A DNA stretch of 34,255 nt from an uncultured Alphaproteobacteria bacterium. GTDB lineage: Bacteria > Pseudomonadota > Alphaproteobacteria > Rs-D84. A program made the translations under genes and the position numbers. Of the stretch, positions 24,485 through 32,086 are shown piece by piece. The notes beneath the pieces were generated by a model that worked only from the letters and a program-made list of their open reading frames with translations, made no database searches and was not told where the DNA came from. The first letter of the stretch is position 1; each line of letters starts with the position of its first letter. The stretch covers positions 1-34,255 of the forward strand of contig CALDAH010000031.1 in NCBI GenBank assembly GCA_937903135.1, read 5' to 3'.

Positions 24485-25213
24485 TTATTTTGCGCGGTTC
24501 TTTTTCTGGATTGCGTGATATTCCAATTCAATCGCGATGCCAATCCCGGATTTAGCCATTTTTTTAGAAAACTGGGTACAGTTGCGAAATTCAGTTTCAA
24601 GTGTTCCCCAGCCGGAATATTCCCAGTCAATTAAACCGATAATTTTCATGGTATGTTTATCAACGATTATATTATTGCATATATCGTTATGATTCCATCC
24701 ATCACCCGCACGATCGCGCAGATCATCAATCGCCGCCGGCCGCGAGTTATGAACCGCGTTTATAAATTCCGCCAGCTGCCGTCCCCATTCCCAGCTGTTC
24801 TTGGAAATCGTTTTTAACGAAAATGTATTTAGGTTTTTACCCGGTATAAAATCGTATTTATAAAATGTATATCCGGCCGTTTCTATGATATCAATTTTCG
24901 GAATCTGTATTGGTGATATCGCGGCGAATGCATCTGTTATACGTTTTTCGCGTAATATTTTTTCCGCCCCTGACGCCGCATCATAGAACTTGCGAATCTT
25001 AAACACATACCGGTTATCAACAATAAATCCGATATTCCAGCCGCCCTTGATCATACGGGTATGGCGAAAATTTAATTCCGGGAATGCCGCCCGCAGTGCG
25101 CGATATTTTTTGCGATAGTCATATAAACGGTTTTGCCGCAATTCCCTGCGCCATTTCCCGACAGGAATGAAATTACATAAAAAATCGCAGGTTTCAAAGA
25201 ACAGTTTCCACAT
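24485..25213 (-). CDS. Aminoglycoside-phosphotransferase-like kinase
   Basis: 242 aa from ATG 25213; a TTG-initiated frame further upstream would run through a poly-T stretch. The kinase signature is GWNHNDICNNII with catalytic Asp in HND and IGLIDWEYSGWG with the metal-binding Asp, as in APH/choline-kinase proteins. The N-terminal IPVGKWRRELRQNRLYDYRKK segment resembles the basic start of proteins from surface-glycan loci, suggesting a sugar or choline/ethanolamine phosphate role rather than antibiotic resistance. The substrate is unknown. Confidence 0.75.
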   Translation of the reverse strand: MWKLFFETCDFLCNFIPVGKWRRELRQNRLYDYRKKYRALRAAFPELNFRHTRMIKGGWNIGFIVDNRYVFKIRKFYDAASGAEKILREKRITDAFAAISPIQIPKIDIIETAGYTFYKYDFIPGKNLNTFSLKTISKNSWEWGRQLAEFINAVHNSRPAAIDDLRDRAGDGWNHNDICNNIIVDKHTMKIIGLIDWEYSGWGTLETEFRNCTQFSKKMAKSGIGIAIELEYHAIQKKNRAK

Positions 25214-25248
25214 ATATTTTCTCGAATTAATATTTAATATAAATGGTA

Positions 25249-25277
25249 TTGAAAAAAACAAAAAAAACAAGTACTTT
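25249..25277 (+). promoter_or_regulatory. Promoter for priA (leaderless start)
   Basis: TTGAAA (25249-25254), 17 bp, TACTTT (25272-25277). Seven nt downstream is 25284, the A of the ATG that fits the PriA N-terminus. Confidence 0.5.
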
Positions 25278-25283
25278 ATGATT

Positions 25284-27482
25284 ATGTTTAAATCGGGTGA
25301 TATTGTTAAAGTTTTAATCCCAAATGCTATAAATACCGGATATGATTACCGGCTGGTATCTGCGGCCGGGGTCGGCCAGATGGTGCGCTGTACGGTTATG
25401 AACCGGCCATATGTCGGTGTTATATGTGGCCCGGGCGATAGCGGGTTGCCCGAAAATAAAATAAAAAATATATCCGATGTTTTACCGTATTCTTTGCCGG
25501 CGGCCGACCTGGGGTGGATTTCCCAGATGTCGGCATGGACGTTAATGCCGCCCGGGGCGGTGCTGCGATTGATATTAAATGTCCCGGATGCATTTACGCC
25601 CCCGCGTACAGAACAGCTCTATTCATTTGATTTTAACACCACGGCCCGGATGACCGATAATCGCCAGGCGGTATTGGATGCATTCGCCGCAAATGATAAC
25701 GAACCGATGTCGGCGGCGGATATACAAAATATTGCACGCGTTAGTGCGTCGGTTGTTCGCACGATGATAAAAAACGGGACACTGTTGCCGACCGATTCAC
25801 GGCCGGTCGCAGGCGGGGGATTTATACATAAATACTCGGATACCGGCACGGTCGTTTTAAACGATGAACAACAGGCCGCCGCAAAACAGATTATATCGGC
25901 AATAGACAACGGCGGTTTCGCTGTATATTTACTGGACGGCATTACCGGCAGTGGTAAAACACAGGTATATTTTGATGCCGCATGGCGTGCCTATAATTCG
26001 GGGGCATCTGTTTTATTAATGATGCCCGAGATTGCACTGACCGCGCAGTTTATGACGCGATTTGAACAGCGTTTCGGCGCACCCCCGGTCGTATGGCACA
26101 GTAATCTGACCGCGGCCCGACGTCGCGAGATATGGCGTGGCGTATTATCCGGTGATATTCGCATGGTTGTTGGTACGCGCAGTGCATTATTTTTACCGTG
26201 GCAAAATCTTGGGCTGATCGTCGTTGACGAAGAACATGACGGGTCATATAAACAGGAAGATATGGGAAACTATCATGCGCGTGATATGGCGATTCTGCGT
26301 GCCAAGATCGCAGGATTCCCGGTTGTTTTGGCCAGTGCAACGCCCGGGGCAGAAACACTGAAAAACGTTGCGGACGGTAAATATCGCGCACTGCGATTAA
26401 CGTCGCGATATGGCGGTGCGATGTTGCCTGCGATCGCAACGATTGATATCCGTGAACATCGTCCCGTGCCATATCGCGCGCCACGTGCCGATGCCGATAG
26501 CGATGGGGCGATATCTGATGTGCTGGCCCGGGCAATTGGGGATACTTTGGCCGCCGGTCAGCAGGTAATGCTGTTTATAAATCGGCGCGGATTTGCGCCA
26601 ATTGTTCAGTGTAAAAAATGTGGCTGGGTCGCGACATGTCCCGATTGCAGTGTTGGGATGACATATCATAAGCGTATGGGAAAATTGCTGTGCCATATGT
26701 GTGGCCGGACCGCGCCGATGGTAGATGTATGTCCGGACTGCGGGGGGCGGGCGTCTATGCGTGGGGTCGGGATTGAAAAAATCCAAGAAGAGGTTATGGC
26801 AAAATTTCCCAATGCGCGAACCGCGATTGTATCCAGTGATACAATTGCATCGCGTCAGTCGCTGGAACGGTTGGTCGCCAAAATGGAAGGCGGGGAATTG
26901 GATATTATTATCGGGACCCAGATTTTAGCCAAGGGTCATCATTTCCCGAATTTAACGCTGGTTGGCGTCGTGGATAGTGATATGGGGCTGTTCGGGACGG
27001 ATTTTCGCGCGGCCGAGCATACGTTTCAGCAGCTGTTCCAGGTCGCCGGTCGGGCGGGGCGCGGGGCAATCCCGGGCCGCGTTATGCTGCAGACGTATCA
27101 GCCCGATCACCCGGTATTTAATGCGATATGTTCATATGATCGCGACAGCTTTATGGCCCAGGATATGGCGGCGCGTCGTGCTGCAAATATGCCGCCATAT
27201 GGTCAATTAATCGCGATAATAATAGAAGGTGAAAAAGAATCCGTATTACAGAAATATTGTGCGGAATTGGCGGCGGCCGCACCGGATTTACATGGCGGGA
27301 AAATCATGGGGCCCATCGCCGCGCAGATTTATCAGATACGAAATTGGTATCGTATGCGGTTTTTAATCGCCGGCGGTGAAACAGCGCGATTACAGCCCGT
27401 CGTTACGCGGTGGCTGGAAAAGGTCCGCGTGCCTGCAAATATTCGCGTTAAAATAGACGTTGGCCCACAAAATTTTATGTGA
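25284..27482 (+). CDS. priA: Primosomal helicase PriA
   Basis: 732 aa from ATG 25284 (ATG 25278 is 2 codons upstream); earlier in-frame codons would lie upstream of the promoter. PriA restarts stalled replication forks. Order: N-terminal 3'-DNA-binding domain (~1-105), winged helix, helicase Walker A GSGKT (222-226, Lys225), DEEH box (315-318), a zinc region with eight Cys in four CxxC pairs (CKKC, CPDC, CHMC, CPDC), then GTQILAKGHHFP and QVAGRAGRG. No ribosome binding site is seen, in line with a leaderless transcript. Confidence 0.95.
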   Translation: MFKSGDIVKVLIPNAINTGYDYRLVSAAGVGQMVRCTVMNRPYVGVICGPGDSGLPENKIKNISDVLPYSLPAADLGWISQMSAWTLMPPGAVLRLILNVPDAFTPPRTEQLYSFDFNTTARMTDNRQAVLDAFAANDNEPMSAADIQNIARVSASVVRTMIKNGTLLPTDSRPVAGGGFIHKYSDTGTVVLNDEQQAAAKQIISAIDNGGFAVYLLDGITGSGKTQVYFDAAWRAYNSGASVLLMMPEIALTAQFMTRFEQRFGAPPVVWHSNLTAARRREIWRGVLSGDIRMVVGTRSALFLPWQNLGLIVVDEEHDGSYKQEDMGNYHARDMAILRAKIAGFPVVLASATPGAETLKNVADGKYRALRLTSRYGGAMLPAIATIDIREHRPVPYRAPRADADSDGAISDVLARAIGDTLAAGQQVMLFINRRGFAPIVQCKKCGWVATCPDCSVGMTYHKRMGKLLCHMCGRTAPMVDVCPDCGGRASMRGVGIEKIQEEVMAKFPNARTAIVSSDTIASRQSLERLVAKMEGGELDIIIGTQILAKGHHFPNLTLVGVVDSDMGLFGTDFRAAEHTFQQLFQVAGRAGRGAIPGRVMLQTYQPDHPVFNAICSYDRDSFMAQDMAARRAANMPPYGQLIAIIIEGEKESVLQKYCAELAAAAPDLHGGKIMGPIAAQIYQIRNWYRMRFLIAGGETARLQPVVTRWLEKVRVPANIRVKIDVGPQNFM

Positions 27483-27488
27483 TATAAT
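27460..27488 (+). promoter_or_regulatory. Promoter for the small immunity/SHOCT gene
   Basis: TTGGCC (27460-27465), 17 bp ending in TGA, TATAAT (27483-27488), located across the priA stop codon; AAAGGAG follows. Confidence 0.55.
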
Positions 27489-27515
27489 ATAGGAATAAAT
27501 AACAAAGGAGACAAA

Positions 27516-27836
27516 ATGGCGGAATTTTTTATTGTATTTTCACTTATGTTTTTATTAGTAATGCTGCTGATTGGTATTATTAGTATTCCGATTATGATCG
27601 CAAATGCACGCGGGATATGCGGCGGGGAACGAACGGCGATTATAATTTTATCATGGATGGGACTGTTTTTCGGGGTTACATGGTTCGTGGCACTGATTTT
27701 ATCACTGGTATGGCGCGGCGAATGCGCGTTTGGTATGGATAACCTGGATCGGTTGGAAAAACTGTCCCGGCTGTATAAAGACAAGGTTATTAGCAAGGCC
27801 GAGTTTGAAAAAATGAAGTCCCGGCTGATGGATTAA
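27516..27836 (+). CDS. Superinfection-immunity-like membrane protein with SHOCT domain
   Basis: 106 aa. Two membrane segments (~5-28 and ~40-66) with the pattern ILSWMGLFFGVTWFVALILSLVW, like the Imm_superinfect family named for phage superinfection immunity. The C-terminal ~30 residues, LDRLEKLSRLYKDKVISKAEFEKMKSRLMD, match the SHOCT motif, a short oligomerisation module. AAAGGAG precedes the ATG. A role in phage exclusion is only suggested by the family name; many such proteins are uncharacterised. Confidence 0.65.
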   Translation: MAEFFIVFSLMFLLVMLLIGIISIPIMIANARGICGGERTAIIILSWMGLFFGVTWFVALILSLVWRGECAFGMDNLDRLEKLSRLYKDKVISKAEFEKMKSRLMD

Positions 27837-27862
27837 AAAAACGCCGAATTATCGGCGTTTTT
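27835..27862. terminator. Bidirectional intrinsic terminator
   Basis: Stem AACGCCGA/TCGGCGTT with A- and T-runs, between convergent genes. Confidence 0.85.
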
Positions 27863-27863
27863 T

Positions 27864-28097
27864 TTATCGCTGTTTACCGTTGTTTTGCATATGACGATTT
27901 TTATCCCGTACCATAAGCATTTTAACCCGTTCAATCCCATCAAGGAATTTGTCGATCAGACCGCGTTTTTCCAAGCGTGCCTGTTCGCGTTTTTCGGCGT
28001 GTTGTAATTTTTCTTTTGCATTTGCATCCATAAACGCATCCATTTGCGGATTTGGTTCGCGGTATTTCGGATCGGTGTTTACTAATTTATTTCCCAT
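27864..28097 (-). CDS. Small charged protein next to the VirB11-like gene
   Basis: 77 aa, not recognised. It is highly charged and helical (AKEKLQHAEKREQARLEKRGLIDKFLDGIERVKM), likely a coiled coil, with no signal peptide or membrane span. AAAGGAAA lies before the ATG. It sits 35 nt after the VirB11-type ATPase gene in the same direction and is probably co-transcribed, so it may work with that ATPase. Confidence 0.6.
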   Translation of the reverse strand: MGNKLVNTDPKYREPNPQMDAFMDANAKEKLQHAEKREQARLEKRGLIDKFLDGIERVKMLMVRDKNRHMQNNGKQR

Positions 28098-28132
28098 TTT
28101 GGTTTCCTTTTGTTTTTTATTATCTTGTTTTT

Positions 28133-29092
28133 TTATACAACCTCGGTTACGGCACGCAGTGCGCCATCGCGTGAAAGCTGAACCACGCGAATTTTCTTTT
28201 TCATTTCCGCGATTAAATCTGTTCGGTCATATGCCGGCTGGGTATGTAAAATTCGGTCGGCAAATGCCGCATATGCCGCGTCCGCACTTTCGGCGTGAAT
28301 GGTTGTATAGAAATGATCGTGCCCTGTGCCAAGCATTTCCCATAGCACGGCCGCATTATCGGTTGATATTTCCCCGCCGATAATTACGTCCGGGGTCATG
28401 CGAACAACTAAATCCAGCAGGCGGGCATAGTTAAAATCATTGGATTGTTCCGTACGCGATAGAACAAAATGAACGCGATTTTCCTGGGGGACGCGAATCT
28501 CGCGCGCGTCTTCGACCGTTATAACGCGACTGTTTTTATCAATTAATTTTAACATATGATTTAAAAACGTGGTCTTTCCCGTTGCGGTCGCACCGCTGAT
28601 TAAAATCGGACTGCCGTCGTTAATCGCCGACATTAGCCGTTCATACGGGTCATCTGGGCGATCGGTTTTTCGCGGCTTTACCTTTAACAAACCTTGCCCG
28701 CGTTTTAGGTGGTAGTTTTCAAAGCTGGTATCGGGCGCGCCGCCCCCGCGGATATTCATTGCAACGCCGCCCGTTATGTCGTTTTCATCATACTGAACAT
28801 TCGGCCCGGCAATTGCCGAAAAACGGTGGTTGCCCGGCAGCGTCGCATATACGACGGGAATTCCATGCGTCGGGTTAAACGGCCGTTCATAGATATTCGC
28901 AACCGTATGAATTAGGTCAATTAGGTATTGCTTGGACAGTGCCTCGGCGTTATAGGCGACCCATGGGACGGGCGCACCGTGCAGACGCATCCACACCTGG
29001 CCGGCATGGTTTATTGCAATTTCTTCCACAAAGGATGGTTTATAAAACTCTTCCAGTGGTTTTAATAAAGATTCTAAGACTACGTTTGCCAT
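28133..29092 (-). CDS. VirB11-type secretion ATPase
   Basis: 319 aa from ATG 29092; a start at 29128 lies upstream of the promoter -10. VirB11 ATPases are cytoplasmic hexamers that power type IV secretion, conjugation or pili. Walker A GATATGKTT (167-175), Asp box ITVEDAREI, Walker B region DVIIGGEIS (235-243) and the His box GTGHDHFYTTIHA (255-267), a hallmark of VirB11 over PilB/GspE. No other vir gene is in the window, so other subunits must be elsewhere or missing. Upstream is a promoter placing the start next to this ATG, suggesting leaderless translation. Confidence 0.88.
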   Translation of the reverse strand: MANVVLESLLKPLEEFYKPSFVEEIAINHAGQVWMRLHGAPVPWVAYNAEALSKQYLIDLIHTVANIYERPFNPTHGIPVVYATLPGNHRFSAIAGPNVQYDENDITGGVAMNIRGGGAPDTSFENYHLKRGQGLLKVKPRKTDRPDDPYERLMSAINDGSPILISGATATGKTTFLNHMLKLIDKNSRVITVEDAREIRVPQENRVHFVLSRTEQSNDFNYARLLDLVVRMTPDVIIGGEISTDNAAVLWEMLGTGHDHFYTTIHAESADAAYAAFADRILHTQPAYDRTDLIAEMKKKIRVVQLSRDGALRAVTEVV

Positions 29093-29099
29093 TTCTTTG

Positions 29100-29128
29100 A
29101 TTTTATCATAAATCGTGACTTGAATCAA
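29100..29128 (-). promoter_or_regulatory. Promoter for the virB11-like gene (leaderless start)
   Basis: Minus strand TTGATT (29128-29123), 17 bp ending in TGA, TAAAAT (29105-29100). Start near 29093, next to the ATG at 29092. Confidence 0.6.
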
Positions 29129-29148
29129 AAAGGTTTATTTGTTAAAAT
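29120..29148 (+). promoter_or_regulatory. Promoter for the lipoprotein/FKBP pair
   Basis: TTGAAT (29120-29125), 17 bp ending in TGT, TAAAAT (29143-29148). Its -35 overlaps the opposite-strand -35 of the virB11-like gene by 3 bp. Confidence 0.6.
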
Positions 29149-29168
29149 TAAAAAAAAGAGAGATTGCC

Positions 29169-29729
29169 ATGAAAAAGTCATTGGTCTGTATTATTTGTTC
29201 TGTATTCGCATTATCCGCATGTGTAAATGATGATGCGCCGTATAACGAAACGGACTTTGCCCGCGGCGGGGCAGATGCACCGCTGTATAACGAACGCAGC
29301 AGCGAATTTATGCAGGCAGATAACCAGTACGCAAATATTGATTCATATAAACCTAAATCCCGAACGGAAAAGGAAGAAAACGATAACCGCTGGAATACCG
29401 CACGAATGGAAACTCGGTGGCAGGAATACAAAGGTGCAATGGTTCGCGTTCAGATATTGCTGGGAAATACCGACCTGCGCGAGATGCGACTGCGACTGAT
29501 GCAGAATGCCGATGGGATGGATATTGACGGGGATTCGCGAACGATTCTGGCCAAGGTTGCAGATTATGAAATGAAGCGTGTATGCGGTCGTAATGCGGAT
29601 AGTATTGTTATGGTTTATGACAAACCATCGTTTGACGTTATGCGCCCGACACCATATTTTGATTACCGAATAGAAGCCGAGGGTGCAACCATGCGCGAAT
29701 ACGGTTTCCGTTGTGTTTATAACAATTAA
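29169..29729 (+). CDS. Putative lipoprotein
   Basis: 186 aa from ATG 29169 (AGAGAG upstream). Signal peptide with lipobox LSAC, Cys18 expected to be lipidated. The mature part is a charged, Asn-rich linker then a compact domain (MVRVQILLGNTDLREMRLRLMQNADG... VADYEMKRVCGRNADSIVMVYDKPS) with two Cys that could form a disulfide. No family recognised. Located 19 nt before an FKBP lipoprotein in the same direction. Confidence 0.7.
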   Translation: MKKSLVCIICSVFALSACVNDDAPYNETDFARGGADAPLYNERSSEFMQADNQYANIDSYKPKSRTEKEENDNRWNTARMETRWQEYKGAMVRVQILLGNTDLREMRLRLMQNADGMDIDGDSRTILAKVADYEMKRVCGRNADSIVMVYDKPSFDVMRPTPYFDYRIEAEGATMREYGFRCVYNN

Positions 29730-29748
29730 TAAAAAAAGGAACTAAAGG

Positions 29749-30078
29749 ATGAAAAAAATAATGGCAGTAATGGGAATCTGTGGTGCGGCAATGCTAGGGG
29801 CATGTGACAGCAATGCCGGTGCAAAAAACGGTGATACGGTTATAATTGATTTTGCCGGTTTTATGGATGGCGTTCAATTCGAAGGCGGCACAGCAAACGG
29901 TTTTCCGTTAACACTTGGCAGTGGTCAATTCGTCCCGGGGTTTGAAGAACAGGTCGTCGGCATGGAAAAGGGTGAAACACGTGATATTAATATTACATTC
30001 CCCCAGAACTACTACCCTGAATTGGCCGGGAAACCCGTTGTGTTTAAGGTAACGGTACAGGATATCGTAAAGAAATAA
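29749..30078 (+). CDS. FKBP-type peptidyl-prolyl isomerase lipoprotein
   Basis: 109 aa. Lipobox LGAC with Cys19 lipidated, then a single FKBP domain: GDTVIIDFAGFMDGVQFEGG, the FVPGFEEQVVGM segment (the PGFE-x5-GM motif of FKBPs) and PVVFKVTVQDI. The domain is short, like the trigger-factor type. It would act at the envelope, helping fold exported proteins. Probably in an operon with the preceding lipoprotein; a terminator follows. Confidence 0.85.
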   Translation: MKKIMAVMGICGAAMLGACDSNAGAKNGDTVIIDFAGFMDGVQFEGGTANGFPLTLGSGQFVPGFEEQVVGMEKGETRDINITFPQNYYPELAGKPVVFKVTVQDIVKK

Positions 30079-30079
30079 T

Positions 30080-30101
30080 AAACGCCCATTGGGCGTTTTT
30101 A
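30080..30101 (+). terminator. Intrinsic terminator after the FKBP gene
   Basis: Stem AACGCCC/GGGCGTT with loop ATT and a T-run. It also marks the left edge of the AT-rich accessory region. Confidence 0.8.
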
Positions 30102-30120
30102 TTATTAAGTGGTAATCGGG

Positions 30121-30759
30121 ATGAATATAAGCGCTTCGTTGTATGATAGAAATCAATTAAACAGCTGCCTGGCGTTGCATGATGAAAAAACGGCCAAGGG
30201 CGCTAGGTACTATAATGACGAAGATTGTTTAAGAAAGTATTGTGTTAATGCAAATCATTCGGATTTTGAATATGTATATTTTATATCTACGCTAATAAAT
30301 TCTTTTTACAGCACCCGCATGGGCGCAGAAAAAGTTTTTGAAATGGCGAAGTATATTCATCAAAACAGCGCAATGTTTAATAACATTATTCAAAACAATG
30401 ATACGTCATGTTTGAATAAAATAAAAAAAATTGGTAACAAATATTACAATTATACATTTATAACAAAATATATATCTATTCATTCAAGATACCATAGCCC
30501 CGATAATATATCTAAATTCCCGATTTATGACAGTCGTGTTCAAGCGGTTTTGGCCAATTACGGGTTTGTTAAGAAAACCAGTAATAAATACAGAGATTAT
30601 AGTGTTTTTTATAAAAAGATGTCGGAGATAAAAGATGAATTTATTAAGCAAAATATATCCGATATGAACTTTACTAAACTAGATAATTATTTCTGGATAC
30701 TAGGGGAAAAAATACTGAATATACCCGGAGATAATTCTTCTGATAAAATATCTGACTAA
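30121..30759 (+). CDS. Possible OGG-fold DNA glycosylase-like protein
   Basis: 212 aa from ATG 30121; a GTG at 30109 is also possible. The gene is clearly richer in A/T than its left neighbours. The segment YTFITKYISIHSR (Lys116) ... FPIYDSRVQAVL (Asp137) ... LDNYFWILGEK (187-197) resembles the pattern of OGG-fold/HhH glycosylase-like proteins, where a Lys and an Asp are catalytic. This resemblance is from memory and moderate. It is convergent with an EcoRI-type methyltransferase, and their stop codons overlap by 4 nt (CTAA). No promoter or ribosome binding site is obvious. It might act on DNA left unmodified by the methyltransferase; that is inference. Confidence 0.45.
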   Translation: MNISASLYDRNQLNSCLALHDEKTAKGARYYNDEDCLRKYCVNANHSDFEYVYFISTLINSFYSTRMGAEKVFEMAKYIHQNSAMFNNIIQNNDTSCLNKIKKIGNKYYNYTFITKYISIHSRYHSPDNISKFPIYDSRVQAVLANYGFVKKTSNKYRDYSVFYKKMSEIKDEFIKQNISDMNFTKLDNYFWILGEKILNIPGDNSSDKISD

Positions 30760-31610
30760 TTTTTTATTTTTATAAATATCCTGGTATAAATTCGTCGCCC
30801 GTGAACCATTGCCCCGCGATTGTCGCCAATAACCTCGCGATCCAGTCCCAGAATCATAAATTGATTGGGATTATAACGATCTAAAAATGTAATCGGAACG
30901 CCGATAATTCCCCGGTAATCATATGGGATATTACGCTTGTCGTTAACATTTATTGCATCAAAATTATCATATCTGGGATATGCGGATTCATTCCCATAAT
31001 ATCGTTTGGTTAATTTTAAAAATTCACGATGCGACTGTTTAAGATTGGTAAACCATGTCGCGGGAACTATTGCCTTTGGGATGTTATCTATAATTTTATA
31101 ACCAGAACCCAATTTCCCTGCGGCGATCAAATTATCTGGATTAAGAACATCAAAAAACATCGCGCCAAAATTTCGCGTTCCTATCCACAGCCTGTTATTG
31201 CGGATATGTGTAAAAATGTTTTTATATTTAACAGCATTATGATTCCCGATAGCCAGGAATTTTTTGTCGTTTTCCATCAGCAAATCAATAAATTCCCGGA
31301 ACAATGAAAACGGCGGGTTTGTAACAATAATATCCGCGCGCTTCAGAAGTGCGACGGCCGCATCACTGCGAAAATCCAATCCGCCCAGGCCCCCTGACCA
31401 TATAACATCACGTATTTTGCCGCGCGCCTTTAGATCCAAAAAGTATTTAACAAACGCGCTGTCGTCGGTGTCACAGTTACAATAGATTATTTTATTAAAA
31501 AAATGCGGCATATAATTGTCGCATTCTTTTTTAACGTCATCATATTGCGTATAAAACTCATCATTTTTAACCACGCGTGCGCGGTGCAGCGTGTAATTAT
31601 TAATTGGCAT
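30756..31610 (-). CDS. EcoRI-family adenine-specific DNA methyltransferase (copy 1)
   Basis: 284 aa from ATG 31610, with ACGGAG upstream; a longer frame would run into the leader hairpins. The conserved start HRARVVKNDEFYTQYDDVKKECDNY and the catalytic motif IIVTNPPFSLF (Asn98-Phe101) identify the EcoRI methylase family, which makes N6-methyladenine. The N-terminal third is close to the second copy at 33123-33998 even at DNA level; the rest is more diverged. It is expressed from an extended -10 promoter through a leader with two terminator hairpins. No EcoRI-like endonuclease is adjacent. Confidence 0.85.
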   Translation of the reverse strand: MPINNYTLHRARVVKNDEFYTQYDDVKKECDNYMPHFFNKIIYCNCDTDDSAFVKYFLDLKARGKIRDVIWSGGLGGLDFRSDAAVALLKRADIIVTNPPFSLFREFIDLLMENDKKFLAIGNHNAVKYKNIFTHIRNNRLWIGTRNFGAMFFDVLNPDNLIAAGKLGSGYKIIDNIPKAIVPATWFTNLKQSHREFLKLTKRYYGNESAYPRYDNFDAINVNDKRNIPYDYRGIIGVPITFLDRYNPNQFMILGLDREVIGDNRGAMVHGRRIYTRIFIKIKN

Positions 31611-31688
31611 AGAAAACTCCGTATAAAAAAACACCGCATGGTGCGGTGTGAATAAATAAAAAAGCGGCAAAAACGCCGCATTTACTTA
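31611..31688 (-). promoter_or_regulatory. Leader of methyltransferase copy 1 with two tandem terminator hairpins
   Basis: Between the predicted start (~31688) and the ribosome binding site (ACGGAG, 31622-31617) are two T-tailed hairpins: GCGGC/GCCGC (31679-31664) with a T-run, then ACACCGCA/TGCGGTGT (31649-31631) with seven T. Transcription must pass both to reach the gene, so this is a likely tandem attenuator. Confidence 0.6.
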
Positions 31689-31694
31689 ATAATA

Positions 31695-31723
31695 ATTATA
31701 ACATATTTTACGTTAAAAATCAA
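31695..31723 (-). promoter_or_regulatory. Extended -10 promoter of methyltransferase copy 1
   Basis: Minus strand TTGATT (31723-31718), 17 bp ending in TGT, TATAAT (31700-31695). Same build as for copy 2. Confidence 0.65.
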
Positions 31724-31778
31724 TGGGTTTTATCGCACGGATTATATGCCGACGCGCGTAAAAAAATAATAAAAGCAT

Positions 31779-31804
31779 AAAAAAATCCGCGGGAAAACCG
31801 CGGT
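31779..31804 (-). terminator. Terminator linked to the tRNA-Thr fragment
   Basis: Stem CCGCGG/CCGCGG around TTTT or similar, followed on the minus strand by a T-run; the same position relative to the tRNA end as the terminator at 34172-34198. Confidence 0.7.
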
Positions 31805-31809
31805 AATTC

Positions 31810-31855
31810 TGGTGCCGGTGATAGGACTTGAACCTACGACCCTCTGATTACAAAT
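31810..31855 (-). pseudogene. tRNA-Thr 3'-half fragment (attachment-site-like)
   Basis: From the anticodon loop to an encoded CCA the minus strand matches the 3' half of the tRNA-Thr at the right edge, with 19 identical bp (31837-31855 vs 34229-34247). The T stem differs by paired changes (GTAGG/CCTAT instead of GTTGG/CCGAC) and still pairs. No 5' half is present, so it is not a working tRNA. Confidence 0.75.
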
Positions 31856-32086
31856 TATTTAACACCAGCATAAGCGCAAGATGCATACAAATGCGACACC
31901 GGGCAAAAAGTTTGCATTTGTGGACTTGCCAAAAATATACTGCTTATCATTTAAGGTGCATTAAAATGCTGTACAAGGCACGTATTTATCTACATATTTG
32001 CTGCATACAAATTTTCTGGTTTGTTCTATATTTATTTAGAATAAAATAAAAAAACACCATGTGGTAATTATATTCAAGTTATAATC
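31856..32086. other. Gene-free spacer with short repeats
   Basis: No credible gene. It contains TGCATACAAAT twice (31882-31892, 32002-32012), an inverted repeat ACAAATGC/GCATTTGT (31887-31921), GCATT-AA-AATGC, and one copy of a 27-bp repeat shared with the right end. The density of short repeats is typical of recombinase-binding arms, but this is inference. Confidence 0.4.
31983..32009 (+). repeat. 27-bp direct repeat, left copy
   Basis: Begins TATTTATCTACATATT, then GCT and CATACA; 25 of 27 positions match 34121-34147, in the same orientation, about 2.1 kb apart. Confidence 0.7.

Noticed and set aside
30104..30120. Third tRNA-Thr fragment at the left edge of the accessory region
   Set aside because: Only a short chance likeness (GGTAAT) is present; the left boundary of unit B is not defined by sequence.
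31828..32049. Open frame beginning MNLRPSDYKL on the plus strand
   Set aside because: Its start is the antisense of the tRNA-Thr fragment; such NLRPSDY-type frames are classic false genes from tRNA sequence, and the rest is repeat-rich spacer.
32054..32066. Possible terminator ACCACATGGT plus T-run after the PLD nuclease gene
   Set aside because: The stem is only 3-4 bp with a two-base loop; too weak to call.
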